Assembly: GCA_013202925.1 (NCBI GenBank)
Contig: JABMRA010000038.1
Span: forward strand, 1 to 5,354
Direction: 5' to 3'
Source of the DNA: Candidatus Omnitrophota bacterium
GTDB lineage: Bacteria; Omnitrophota; Gorgyraeia; Gorgyraeales; Gorgyraeaceae
DNA: 5,354 nucleotides
Of this stretch, positions 1 to 5,255 are shown one piece after another (position 1 is the stretch's first letter; each line of letters begins with the position of its first letter). Made by a program: the position numbers and the translations under genes. The notes under the pieces were generated by a model that saw only the letters and a list, made by a program, of their open reading frames with translations, did not search any database and was not told where the DNA came from.

Positions 1-4
1 ACAC

Positions 5-21
5 TTTAGTCCTGGACTAAA
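5..21. repeat. Short perfect palindrome downstream of fumarase alpha
   Basis: TTTAGTCC (5-12) and GGACTAAA (14-21) are perfect 8-bp inverted arms around one base. They begin 13 nt beyond the fumarase stop codon. No T-run follows on the minus strand within the window, so it does not look like a standard terminator. It could be a regulator binding site for the next gene, a dispersed repeat, or an RNA stem (7 bp with a 3-nt loop). No new gene starts before the edge: the only nearby ATG (32-30) opens an 8-codon frame that stops inside the palindrome. Confidence 0.5.
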
Positions 22-34
22 TGGGCAAGCATTT

Positions 35-874
35 TTATATTACCTTTCTTGCGTCTCTGGTTGCGTGGCAGCTGGTGTTTACTGCTACTGGCAGGCCTGC
101 AATGTGGGTCGGATACGTCAATATGCTGACCCCCAAGGCCGTGGTATTTCCGCCAACACCCATAGGCCCGATCTTTAATCTATTGATCTTCTTGATGAGC
201 CTTCTCTCCATACTTGCAATATAGGGCTTTTTATTGTATTTGCCTACTGGCCTCAATGTTGCCTCTTTGGAAAGAGATACTGCCTTATCAAGCGTCCCGC
301 CGATCCCAACGCCTATATATACAGGAGGGCATGCCTTTGAGCCTGATTCCCTGACAGTGTCCACGACAAATGCCTCGATAAGAGACGCGGGATCCATGGG
401 CCTGAACATCATGATCCTTGAGCAATTTTCACAGCCAAACCCTTTAACCGCGACCATTATATCTATCTTGTCTCCCGGAATAATCTGTGTATAAATCACA
501 GGCGGCAGATTCGTATTGCTGTTTTCTCTCAGCAAAGGGTCTGTTACAACGGATTTTCTAAAATAACCGTCTTTGTAGGCCTGGGCCACGCCTTTTTCCA
601 CTGCCTTATTGATGTCGTCTTTCATCCTCACGCCCCGGCCTATCTTAAGATACACGACCACCATCCCTGTATCCTGGCATATAGGGACCTTTTTCCTTTT
701 GGCCAGCCTTGCATTATAGATAATGATATCCAGTATACGCCCTGCCTTGGCATTTGACTCTTTCCTTCTTGCAGACTTCAATGCAGAAAGGATGTCACCC
801 CTTAGCTCAATATTTGCTTTTATGCACAGTTCCTTCACTGTCTTGGTTATAAGCCTGCCCTGTACGGTCCTCAT
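35..874 (-). CDS. Fumarate hydratase class I, alpha subunit (Fe-S hydro-lyase)
   Basis: The product is a 279-residue alpha subunit of a two-subunit [4Fe-4S] hydro-lyase (PF05681 family) that interconverts fumarate and malate in the cytoplasm. The three cysteines expected to hold the cluster are present: Cys66 in ICQDTGM, Cys182 in KACPPVYIG and Cys269 in NTSCHATR. Their spacing (116 and 87) is close to E. coli FumA Cys105, Cys224 and Cys318, numbers given from memory. NSNTNLPP (118-125) and GPMGVGGNTTALGV (236-249) are further family motifs. The segment KGFGCENCSR (144-153) differs from the common KGGGSEN form by carrying Cys148 and Cys151. The close relative L-tartrate dehydratase alpha (TtdA) cannot be fully excluded, but fumarase is far more common in this setting. 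The start is taken at ATG 874, one base inside the queE stop (GTG 877 is an alternative). The beta subunit carrying the rest of the active site is not in the window; only 34 nt remain downstream. Confidence 0.9.
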   Translation of the reverse strand: MRTVQGRLITKTVKELCIKANIELRGDILSALKSARRKESNAKAGRILDIIIYNARLAKRKKVPICQDTGMVVVYLKIGRGVRMKDDINKAVEKGVAQAYKDGYFRKSVVTDPLLRENSNTNLPPVIYTQIIPGDKIDIMVAVKGFGCENCSRIMMFRPMDPASLIEAFVVDTVRESGSKACPPVYIGVGIGGTLDKAVSLSKEATLRPVGKYNKKPYIASMERRLIKKINRLKIGPMGVGGNTTALGVSILTYPTHIAGLPVAVNTSCHATRDARKVI

Positions 875-1545
875 CACTTCACCCCTAAGATTTTATGAAA
901 CTGAGGTATGACCCTGACGTTATTCAGCTTCTTCTTTGCGCTATCAAAAAAAACAGGCAATCTATCGATTTTCTCGACATTACCATTATAACTTACTGGC
1001 TGAATAATAAAAGGTATATTTTCGCCTATTGCCTTTACAATGGAGACGGCCATTTCAACGTCGGATAAAAGCGTCTCAGACGTAATAATTGCCTTTACAA
1101 ACACCTCTTTTCTCACCGCCTCTTTCAAAAACAGAGAATGTTCCTGCCAAAAGGCCCTGAGCCCTGTTGAAGAAGGAAGTTTCAGGTCCATGCTTATGGT
1201 ATCAATAAAATCCGATACCTCCAATAGCTCGTGTTTCAGCGTGCCATTGGTCTCAAGATAGACCTTGAGCCCCTTTTCCTTTAAAACCGGCAGGGTCTCC
1301 TTTAAAAAATCTGTGCGCAGAAGAGGTTCCCCGCCGGTAAGAGAAACTGTGTCTTTGCCCTCGGCAACAACCTTCTCAATGACCTCGCCAGGCGTTAATT
1401 CTGAAAATCCTGTCTTTGTTTTTTCGTCGCAAAACGAACATCCAAGATTACAGCCATAAAACCTCACAAAGACATGGGGATCGCCGACATAAATCCCTTC
1501 ACCCTGAATCGAACTGAATATCTCTGTGATCTTCGCCTTCTTCAT
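874..1545 (-). CDS. queE: 7-carboxy-7-deazaguanine synthase QueE (radical SAM)
   Basis: The product is a 223-residue cytoplasmic radical SAM enzyme. It rearranges 6-carboxy-5,6,7,8-tetrahydropterin to CDG, the substrate of QueC, using a [4Fe-4S] cluster, S-adenosylmethionine and Mg2+. The N-terminus has the QueE signature EIFSSIQGEG (8-17). The cluster motif is Cys32-x3-Cys36-x2-Cys39 in FYGCNLGCSFCDE. SAM-binding elements follow: TGGEPLLR (70-77), LETNGT (97-102), SMDLKLPSS (118-126) and a C-terminal PQFHKILG (214-221). Length and motif order are normal for the family. ATG at 1545 gives the expected distance to the cluster; the preceding gap has only a poor Shine-Dalgarno (GGG, 5 nt before ATG) next to the GC-rich hairpin. 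The stop TGA at 876-874 overlaps the fumarase start as TGATG, so the downstream gene is likely translationally coupled. Confidence 0.96.
   Translation of the reverse strand: MKKAKITEIFSSIQGEGIYVGDPHVFVRFYGCNLGCSFCDEKTKTGFSELTPGEVIEKVVAEGKDTVSLTGGEPLLRTDFLKETLPVLKEKGLKVYLETNGTLKHELLEVSDFIDTISMDLKLPSSTGLRAFWQEHSLFLKEAVRKEVFVKAIITSETLLSDVEMAVSIVKAIGENIPFIIQPVSYNGNVEKIDRLPVFFDSAKKKLNNVRVIPQFHKILGVK
880..886 (-). promoter_or_regulatory. Ribosome binding site of fumarase alpha gene (decides start)
   Basis: Within the end of queE the minus strand reads AGGGGTGAAGTGATG. AGGGG stands 7 nt before the ATG at 874-872 and only 4 nt before the in-frame GTG at 877-875. The spacing and codon preference favour ATG, giving a 1-nt TGATG overlap with queE instead of 4 nt. 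Confidence 0.6.
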
Positions 1546-1551
1546 AATATC

Positions 1552-1591
1552 CCGCCCCCTCTCCCCTTTGGGGAGAGGGTAGGGTGAGGGG
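1552..1591. repeat. GC-rich REP-like hairpin repeat between queC and queE
   Basis: CCCTCTCCCC (1557-1566) and GGGGAGAGGG (1570-1579) are perfect 10-bp inverted arms around a 3-nt loop (TTT). The repeat then continues TAGGGTGAGGGG to 1591. Elements built from 'CCCTCACCC...CCCTCTCCCC' are familiar intergenic palindromes in many bacteria. That family match is from memory, while the hairpin is directly visible. In the transcript no T-run follows the stem; queE begins 11 nt after the arm. It is therefore unlikely to be an intrinsic terminator and more likely a mobile-type palindromic repeat, or an RNA structure affecting stability or queE translation. Confidence 0.75.
1570..1591 (+). other. G-quadruplex-type motif
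   Basis: The plus strand has four G runs, at 1570-1573, 1577-1579, 1582-1584 and 1588-1591, separated by AGA, TA and TGA. This satisfies the usual G3+N1-7 pattern with short loops. It lies on the template strand for queC and queE, so a quadruplex would form in DNA; the mRNA carries C runs at this place. Formation in the cell is not shown. Confidence 0.5.
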
Positions 1592-1599
1592 TTCCGCGA

Positions 1600-2214
1600 T
1601 TACCTGAAGCCGCGGGCCCTGAGCCGGCACGCGTCGCACCTGCCGCACGGTTCCTTGCCGCCTTTGTAGCACGACCATGTAAGTTCAAAAGGCACGCCCA
1701 ATCTCCGGCCAATCGCCACTATTTCTCTTTTCGTCTTATGTAAAAGCGGCGCCTCTATACTGATCCCTTCTGCCTTTGTAGCCTTTTTCAGGAGTCTGTT
1801 AAAGCTCTTGAAATACAATGGCCTGCAGTCAGGGTATCCTGAAAAATCCCGCGCATTCGCGCCTATAAAAATCCGTTTGGCCTCTATTGCCTCAGCGAAT
1901 GACAATGCAAAGCTGATAAAAATAGTATTGCGGGCCGGTACATAGGTAACAGGGATACCTGATGATCTCCTGTTTTCAGGGACCTTTGTCCTCTTATCCA
2001 AAAGCGCGCTTTTCCCCCACGGCAGCCTGATATTCAAAACAGAATATTCTGAATCCGCGATCCGCGCAAGTTGCTTTGCAAAACCTACTTCTTTCTTATG
2101 CCTCTGCCCGTAATCAAAGATAAGGCAATGCGTCTTATAGCCCATTTTTCTGGCAATATAAAGGGTAACTGCTGAATCCATGCCCCCTGATAATAAAACT
2201 ATAGCTTTCTTCAT
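1600..2214 (-). CDS. queC: 7-cyano-7-deazaguanine (preQ0) synthase QueC
   Basis: The product is a 204-residue cytoplasmic enzyme. It converts 7-carboxy-7-deazaguanine (CDG) to preQ0 using ATP and ammonia, a step on the way to queuosine in tRNA. The PP-loop ATP-pyrophosphatase motif SGGMDS is at 9-14, followed by DYGQRHKKE (34-42), YVPARN (91-96) and SGYPDCR (125-131), all typical of QueC. The zinc site near the C-terminus is complete: Cys182 in WSCYKGG, then Cys190, Cys193 and Cys196 in CGRCDAC, followed by the usual LRARGF. It is a little shorter than the E. coli (about 231) and B. subtilis (about 219) proteins, but all expected motifs are present and the ending is natural. ATG at 2214 gives the standard 'MKKAIVLLSGG' start. 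queE, which makes its substrate, follows 54 nt downstream. The 6-carboxy-tetrahydropterin synthase gene queD is not in the window. I see no preQ1 riboswitch in the upstream gap. Confidence 0.96.
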   Translation of the reverse strand: MKKAIVLLSGGMDSAVTLYIARKMGYKTHCLIFDYGQRHKKEVGFAKQLARIADSEYSVLNIRLPWGKSALLDKRTKVPENRRSSGIPVTYVPARNTIFISFALSFAEAIEAKRIFIGANARDFSGYPDCRPLYFKSFNRLLKKATKAEGISIEAPLLHKTKREIVAIGRRLGVPFELTWSCYKGGKEPCGRCDACRLRARGFR

Positions 2215-2218
2215 ATAG

Positions 2219-2223
2219 CTTCC
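2219..2223 (-). promoter_or_regulatory. Probable ribosome binding site of queC inside a repeat unit
   Basis: The minus strand reads GCGGAAGCTATATG; GGAAG lies 4 nt before the queC ATG. This purine stretch is also the last, slightly diverged, unit of the TTCCGCG/CGCGGAA cluster. It could pair with any of the upstream TTCCGCG copies. The spacing is short, so the site is judged weak. Confidence 0.4.
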
Positions 2224-2303
2224 GCATCAGTTCCGCGTGTTTATCGCTGAACTACGCGGAACGTTACGCGGAACAAACGCGGAAATTCCGCGTAGGTTCC
2301 GCG
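2220..2303. repeat. Cluster of seven TTCCGCG / CGCGGAA units between xer and queC
   Basis: This gap is built from a 7-base unit in both orientations: TTCCGCA (2220-2226, one mismatch), TTCCGCG (2231-2237), CGCGGAA (2255-2261, 2267-2273 and 2278-2284), then TTCCGCG again (2286-2292 and 2297-2303). GTTCCGCG at 2230-2237 can pair over 8 bp with CGCGGAAC at 2255-2262 or 2267-2274. ACGCGGAAATTCCGCGT at 2277-2293 is a palindrome with 8-bp arms. Several mutually exclusive RNA hairpins are therefore possible in the xer-queC transcript. I recognise no named element, riboswitch or promoter in it. It resembles dispersed 'CGCGTAGTTCAGCGATAAAC' intergenic repeats seen in many bacterial genomes, but that comparison is from memory. 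Confidence 0.75.
2271..2293 (-). terminator. Possible weak terminator or hairpin after xer
   Basis: In the minus-strand transcript, ACGCGGA and TCCGCGT (outer ends at 2293 and 2277) form a 7-bp stem with a 3-nt loop, followed by TTGTTC. The T-run is short and interrupted, so efficient intrinsic termination is doubtful. It may equally be just one of the alternative stems of the repeat cluster. Confidence 0.25.
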
Positions 2304-2305
2304 AT

Positions 2306-3181
2306 TTACGCCCGCGGGTGCGCCTTGTCGTAAATAGACTTCAGACGCTCAGTCGTAACATGCGTATATATCTGAGTGGTGGATAGATTTGCGTGTCCTA
2401 AAAGTTCCTGCACTGCCCTTAAATCCGCTCCCCTGTCCAATAGATGCGTTGCAAAGGAATGCCTCAAGGAATGCGGGGATATCTTTTCATTCAAGCTCGT
2501 CTTGCGTATATATTTCTCAACGACCCTGCGCACTGCCCTGTCAGTCATGCGCCTTCCGCTCTTATTCAAAAAAACCGCCTTTTTCTCCTTGATGCCTGAA
2601 GAGCCCTGTTTTTCAAGATAATTTCGTATTGCCCGCAATGCCCTGTCTCCTATCGGCGCAAGGCGTTCCTTCTTGCCTTTGCCATAGACCTTGAGTACAC
2701 CGCTTATAAAATCTATGTTCTCCCTGTTGATGCCCACCAGTTCGCCCACGCGTATGCCGCTGGAGTAAAGCGTCTCGAGTATTGCCCTGTCCCTCAGGCC
2801 ATAGAGATCAGAGCGCTCAGGCGATTCTATCAGCTTTACCACCTCGTCAGTGCTTAAAAAGAGCGGCAGCCTTTTTTCCAGCTTTGGGGTCTGAAGCCCT
2901 GCGGCAGGATTTGTCTTGATGTAGCCCTCTCTGCAGAGAAACCTGAAAAAACTCCTGAGGCAGGCCATCTTCCTCGCCACGCTCCTCTTTGAAAATTTAT
3001 TCTCCTTCATACGCGCCAGGAACAACCTCACATCTACATGCGTGATGTTCTCCAGCGGCTTCTCCCTTATGGAATTATTGAATCCCCTTAGATCTATCTG
3101 GTAGTTTGTAATGGTATACGGCGAGGCATTCTTCTCGATCTTGAGGTAGGTCATGAACTTCTGTATATAACGATCCAGCAT
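2306..3181 (-). CDS. xerC: Tyrosine recombinase, XerC/XerD family
   Basis: The product is a 291-residue site-specific recombinase, the usual length for XerC/XerD. The N-terminal SAM-like core-binding domain spans about 1-95 and the catalytic domain about 105-285. The full catalytic set is visible: Arg144 in SGIRVGEL, Lys168 in YGKGKKER, His237 and Arg240 in PHSLRHSFATH, His263 in LLGHANL, and the nucleophile Tyr272 in IYTHV. Such enzymes resolve chromosome dimers at dif sites with FtsK, usually as a XerC-XerD pair. The sequence cannot separate XerC from XerD or from a single-protein XerA-like system; 'xerC' is chosen because the copy next to topA is normally called XerC. ATG at 3181 lies 14 nt after the topA stop, with only a weak purine stretch (AAGAGAAG) before it, so translation may depend on coupling to topA. 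Intact catalytic residues and the housekeeping context argue against a phage or transposon integrase. Confidence 0.93.
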   Translation of the reverse strand: MLDRYIQKFMTYLKIEKNASPYTITNYQIDLRGFNNSIREKPLENITHVDVRLFLARMKENKFSKRSVARKMACLRSFFRFLCREGYIKTNPAAGLQTPKLEKRLPLFLSTDEVVKLIESPERSDLYGLRDRAILETLYSSGIRVGELVGINRENIDFISGVLKVYGKGKKERLAPIGDRALRAIRNYLEKQGSSGIKEKKAVFLNKSGRRMTDRAVRRVVEKYIRKTSLNEKISPHSLRHSFATHLLDRGADLRAVQELLGHANLSTTQIYTHVTTERLKSIYDKAHPRA

Positions 3182-3195
3182 CTTCTCTTATTAAC

Positions 3196-5172
3196 CTAGT
3201 CTGTGGGGGCAGGGAGTTTACGCGTGATATATCTGCATGTCGGATAATTGGAACATCCGTAGAAATGGCGGCCTCTTTTTTTGGAGCGCCTCTCGACCAA
3301 CATGCCGCCGCATCCTGGTTCCTGGCACTTCACCTTTGTCGGCAACGACTTTGCAAACCTGCATTTTGGAAAGTCAGAACAGCTAAGGAATCTGCCAAGC
3401 CGGCCCCACTTTATGACCAGGGGCTTTCCGCATGTATCGCAGATCTCAGAGGTCACAACCTCTTCTCCTTTGACCTTCCTCATGTTCTCTTTGGCAAACA
3501 AAAGGTCTTTCTCGAACGGCCCATAAAAATCCCTCAAGACATCCAGCTTCTTTTTCTTGCCCTCTTCTACCTCGTCCAGCTCTTCCTCCATCTTTGCGGT
3601 AAATTCAAAATCAAGGATATCCGCAAAGTTCTTTACCAAGAGATCTGTCACCACCATGCCCAGCTCAGAAGGATGCATATACCCCTCCCTGCGCTTTACA
3701 TAATTACGCGCGACGATGGTATATATAATAGGCGCGTAGGTGCTGGGCCTTCCTATGCCATATTCCTCCAGCGCCTTTACCAAAGACGCCTCGGAAAACC
3801 TGGCAGGGGGCTTTGTAAAATGCTGGGTCGGCGTTAATTTTAAAAGATTGAGCTTTTCATCAACTGCCAGGGAAGGGAGAAGATTCTCATCTTCTTTTTT
3901 CTCTCCGTCTTCCTCATAGACGATGCTAAAACCAGCAAATATCTTCTGGGAACCATGTGCCTTAAAAATGCACCTTCCTGCCTTTATCTCTACGGTGACT
4001 ACAGAAAAAACAGCCGGGGTCATCTGGCTCGATATAAATCTGTTCCATATAAGTGTGTAAAGATTATATTGGTCCGGGGTCAGGTATTTTTCTATGCTTC
4101 CCGGTTCCCTTAAAGGCAATGTCGGCCTTATGGCCTCGTGTGCCTCCTGAGCGCTCTTTCTTGATTTAAATTTATTCGGCGCGGCAGGCATGTATTCCTT
4201 GCCGTATTTTTTGAGTATATAATCCCTTGCGCTGTCCGTTGACCCCTTGGATATCCTGACAGCATCTGTTCGCATGTAGGTGATAAGTCCTACGTTACCT
4301 TCCTCGCCTATCTCCAGGCCCTCATATAACTGCTGTGCGGTCCGCATGGTCTTTGAGGCAGGAAACCTCAGTTTGTAAAATCCCTCCTGTTGAAGCTTGC
4401 TCGTGGTGAATGGCGGCTGGGTGTATTTTTTCTTTTCCTTTTTCTGGACATTAGTGACAATGAACTCTTCTTTCTTCAATTCATCTACAATGCTATCTGC
4501 CCCTTCTTTTTTCTTGAGCTCTGCCTTTTTCTCCTCCACCTTATCCAGCTTTGCCGTAAACCTTGCGTCCCTATCCTTTTTCTCGAGCTCTGCCTCTACC
4601 TCCCAGTATTCCTGCGATATAAAGGCCATTATCTTATTTTCCCTCTCAACGATCAGCCTCACAGCCACTGACTGCACCCTGCCGGCAGAAAGGCCCCGTC
4701 CCACCTTTCTCCATAAAAGCGGGCTGATGCTGTATCCGACGAGCCTGTCCAGGATCCTCCTCGCCTGCTGGGCATTGACCTTATCCATATCAACATTGCC
4801 GGGATGCTTAAATGCTTCTTTGATCGCATCCTTTGTGATCTCATGAAATACGACCCTTCGTATATTCTTTTTCTTTCCCAGGAGATTGTAGAGATGCCAG
4901 CTTATGGCCTCTCCCTCCCTATCAGGATCCGTGGCAAGAAAGATCTCAGACTTTTTCTGGGCCTCTTTTTTCAATGCAGCAATCGTCTTTTTCTTTTTGG
5001 GGATCGCTATATATTCTGCCTTGAAATTATTTTCTACATCAATGCCCATTACAGACCCGGGCAGGTCCATGACATGGCCCATAGAGGAAAGCACCACAAA
5101 GTTCTTCCCCAGGATCTTATTAATGGTGTTGGCCTTTGCAGGCGATTCTACTATAACTAACGACTTTGGCAT
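3196..5172 (-). CDS. topA: DNA topoisomerase I (type IA, omega protein)
   Basis: The product is a 658-residue cytoplasmic enzyme that relaxes negative supercoils by cutting one DNA strand and passing the other through the break. The Toprim domain is at the N-terminus: VIVESPAKANTI with the catalytic Glu at 9, and TDPDREGE with metal-binding Asp82, Asp84 and Glu87. The central toroid has RRILDRLVGY (about 138-147), GLSAGRVQS (160-168) and PPFTTSKLQQE (253-263). The catalytic tyrosine is Tyr299 in GLITYMRTD, followed by Arg301. YGIGRPSTYA is at 471-480. The C-terminus has two four-cysteine zinc ribbons: Cys578/581/598/604 and Cys616/621/640/646. E. coli TopA is longer (865 residues) with a larger C-terminal region, so this is the shorter common form and looks complete. 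A Lys/Glu-rich stretch lies around 195-250. The start at 5172 is chosen because the upstream in-frame ATG at 5235 only adds translated repeat sequence. It ends 14 nt before the xer gene, so the two are probably one operon. Confidence 0.97.
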   Translation of the reverse strand: MPKSLVIVESPAKANTINKILGKNFVVLSSMGHVMDLPGSVMGIDVENNFKAEYIAIPKKKKTIAALKKEAQKKSEIFLATDPDREGEAISWHLYNLLGKKKNIRRVVFHEITKDAIKEAFKHPGNVDMDKVNAQQARRILDRLVGYSISPLLWRKVGRGLSAGRVQSVAVRLIVERENKIMAFISQEYWEVEAELEKKDRDARFTAKLDKVEEKKAELKKKEGADSIVDELKKEEFIVTNVQKKEKKKYTQPPFTTSKLQQEGFYKLRFPASKTMRTAQQLYEGLEIGEEGNVGLITYMRTDAVRISKGSTDSARDYILKKYGKEYMPAAPNKFKSRKSAQEAHEAIRPTLPLREPGSIEKYLTPDQYNLYTLIWNRFISSQMTPAVFSVVTVEIKAGRCIFKAHGSQKIFAGFSIVYEEDGEKKEDENLLPSLAVDEKLNLLKLTPTQHFTKPPARFSEASLVKALEEYGIGRPSTYAPIIYTIVARNYVKRREGYMHPSELGMVVTDLLVKNFADILDFEFTAKMEEELDEVEEGKKKKLDVLRDFYGPFEKDLLFAKENMRKVKGEEVVTSEICDTCGKPLVIKWGRLGRFLSCSDFPKCRFAKSLPTKVKCQEPGCGGMLVERRSKKRGRHFYGCSNYPTCRYITRKLPAPTD

Positions 5173-5180
5173 GCCCTTCT

Positions 5181-5186
5181 CTCCCT
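5181..5186 (-). promoter_or_regulatory. Ribosome binding site of topA (decides start)
   Basis: On the minus strand AGGGAG lies 8 nt before the ATG at 5172-5170. An in-frame ATG further upstream at 5235 lies within the repeat element and would add 21 residues not typical of topoisomerase I. The purine-rich site together with family alignment favours 5172 as the true start. Confidence 0.65.
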
Positions 5187-5190
5187 CTAC

Positions 5191-5250
5191 GTCATTGCGA
5201 GTTGACCTGCATTGTGACTCAGGAAGCAATCGCATGTGAGATTGCTTTGG
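5191..5250. repeat. Half of a palindromic intergenic repeat (TCATTGCGAG / GAAGCAATC family)
   Basis: The dprA-topA gap carries GTCATTGCGAG at 5191-5201, then GAAGCAATC at 5223-5231, and an inverted copy GATTGCTT at 5240-5247. The arms AAGCAATC (5224-5231) and GATTGCTT (5240-5247) match perfectly over 8 bp around an 8-nt loop. From memory, the full element of this widespread family continues past the centre and closes with CTCGCAATGA. Here that second outer arm is absent: dprA coding sequence starts at 5256. It therefore looks like a truncated copy. No T-run follows the stem in the direction of transcription, so it is not a convincing terminator, and dprA and topA may be co-transcribed through it. 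The family name rests on recollection; the inverted repeat is seen directly. Confidence 0.7.
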
Positions 5251-5255
5251 AATCC

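Noticed and set aside
1028..1100. Repeated 13-mer ATTGCCTTTACAA at 1028-1040 and 1088-1100 inside queE
   Set aside because: Both copies encode a Val-Lys-Ala-Ile stretch in different parts of the QueE fold; this is best explained by chance codon reuse, not a repeat element.
1552..1591. Intrinsic terminator between queC and queE
   Set aside because: The stem is strong but is followed by GGCGGGATATT and the queE start, with no T-run on the coding strand.
2215..2305. preQ1 riboswitch ahead of queC
   Set aside because: No A-rich tail with the small C-rich stem-loop typical of preQ1 aptamers is visible; the gap is fully explained by the TTCCGCG repeats.
2306..3181. Integrase of a mobile element
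   Set aside because: The protein has standard Xer length and motifs, sits directly after topA in a housekeeping order, and no phage genes, transposon genes or att-like tRNA repeats are nearby.
3265..3837. 190-residue open frame on the plus strand
   Set aside because: It lies entirely opposite the conserved C-terminal part of topA, has no recognisable domain, and its composition is that expected from the complement of a lysine-rich gene.
4397..4846. 149-residue plus-strand frame rich in Phe and Ser, looking membrane-like
   Set aside because: It is the complement of the Lys/Glu-rich part of topA; reversed Lys and Glu codons give Phe, Leu and Ser, so the hydrophobic look is an artefact.
5173..5235. 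Longer TopA start at 5235
   Set aside because: The added residues are encoded by the palindromic repeat, and TopA proteins normally begin just before the VIVESPAKA motif.
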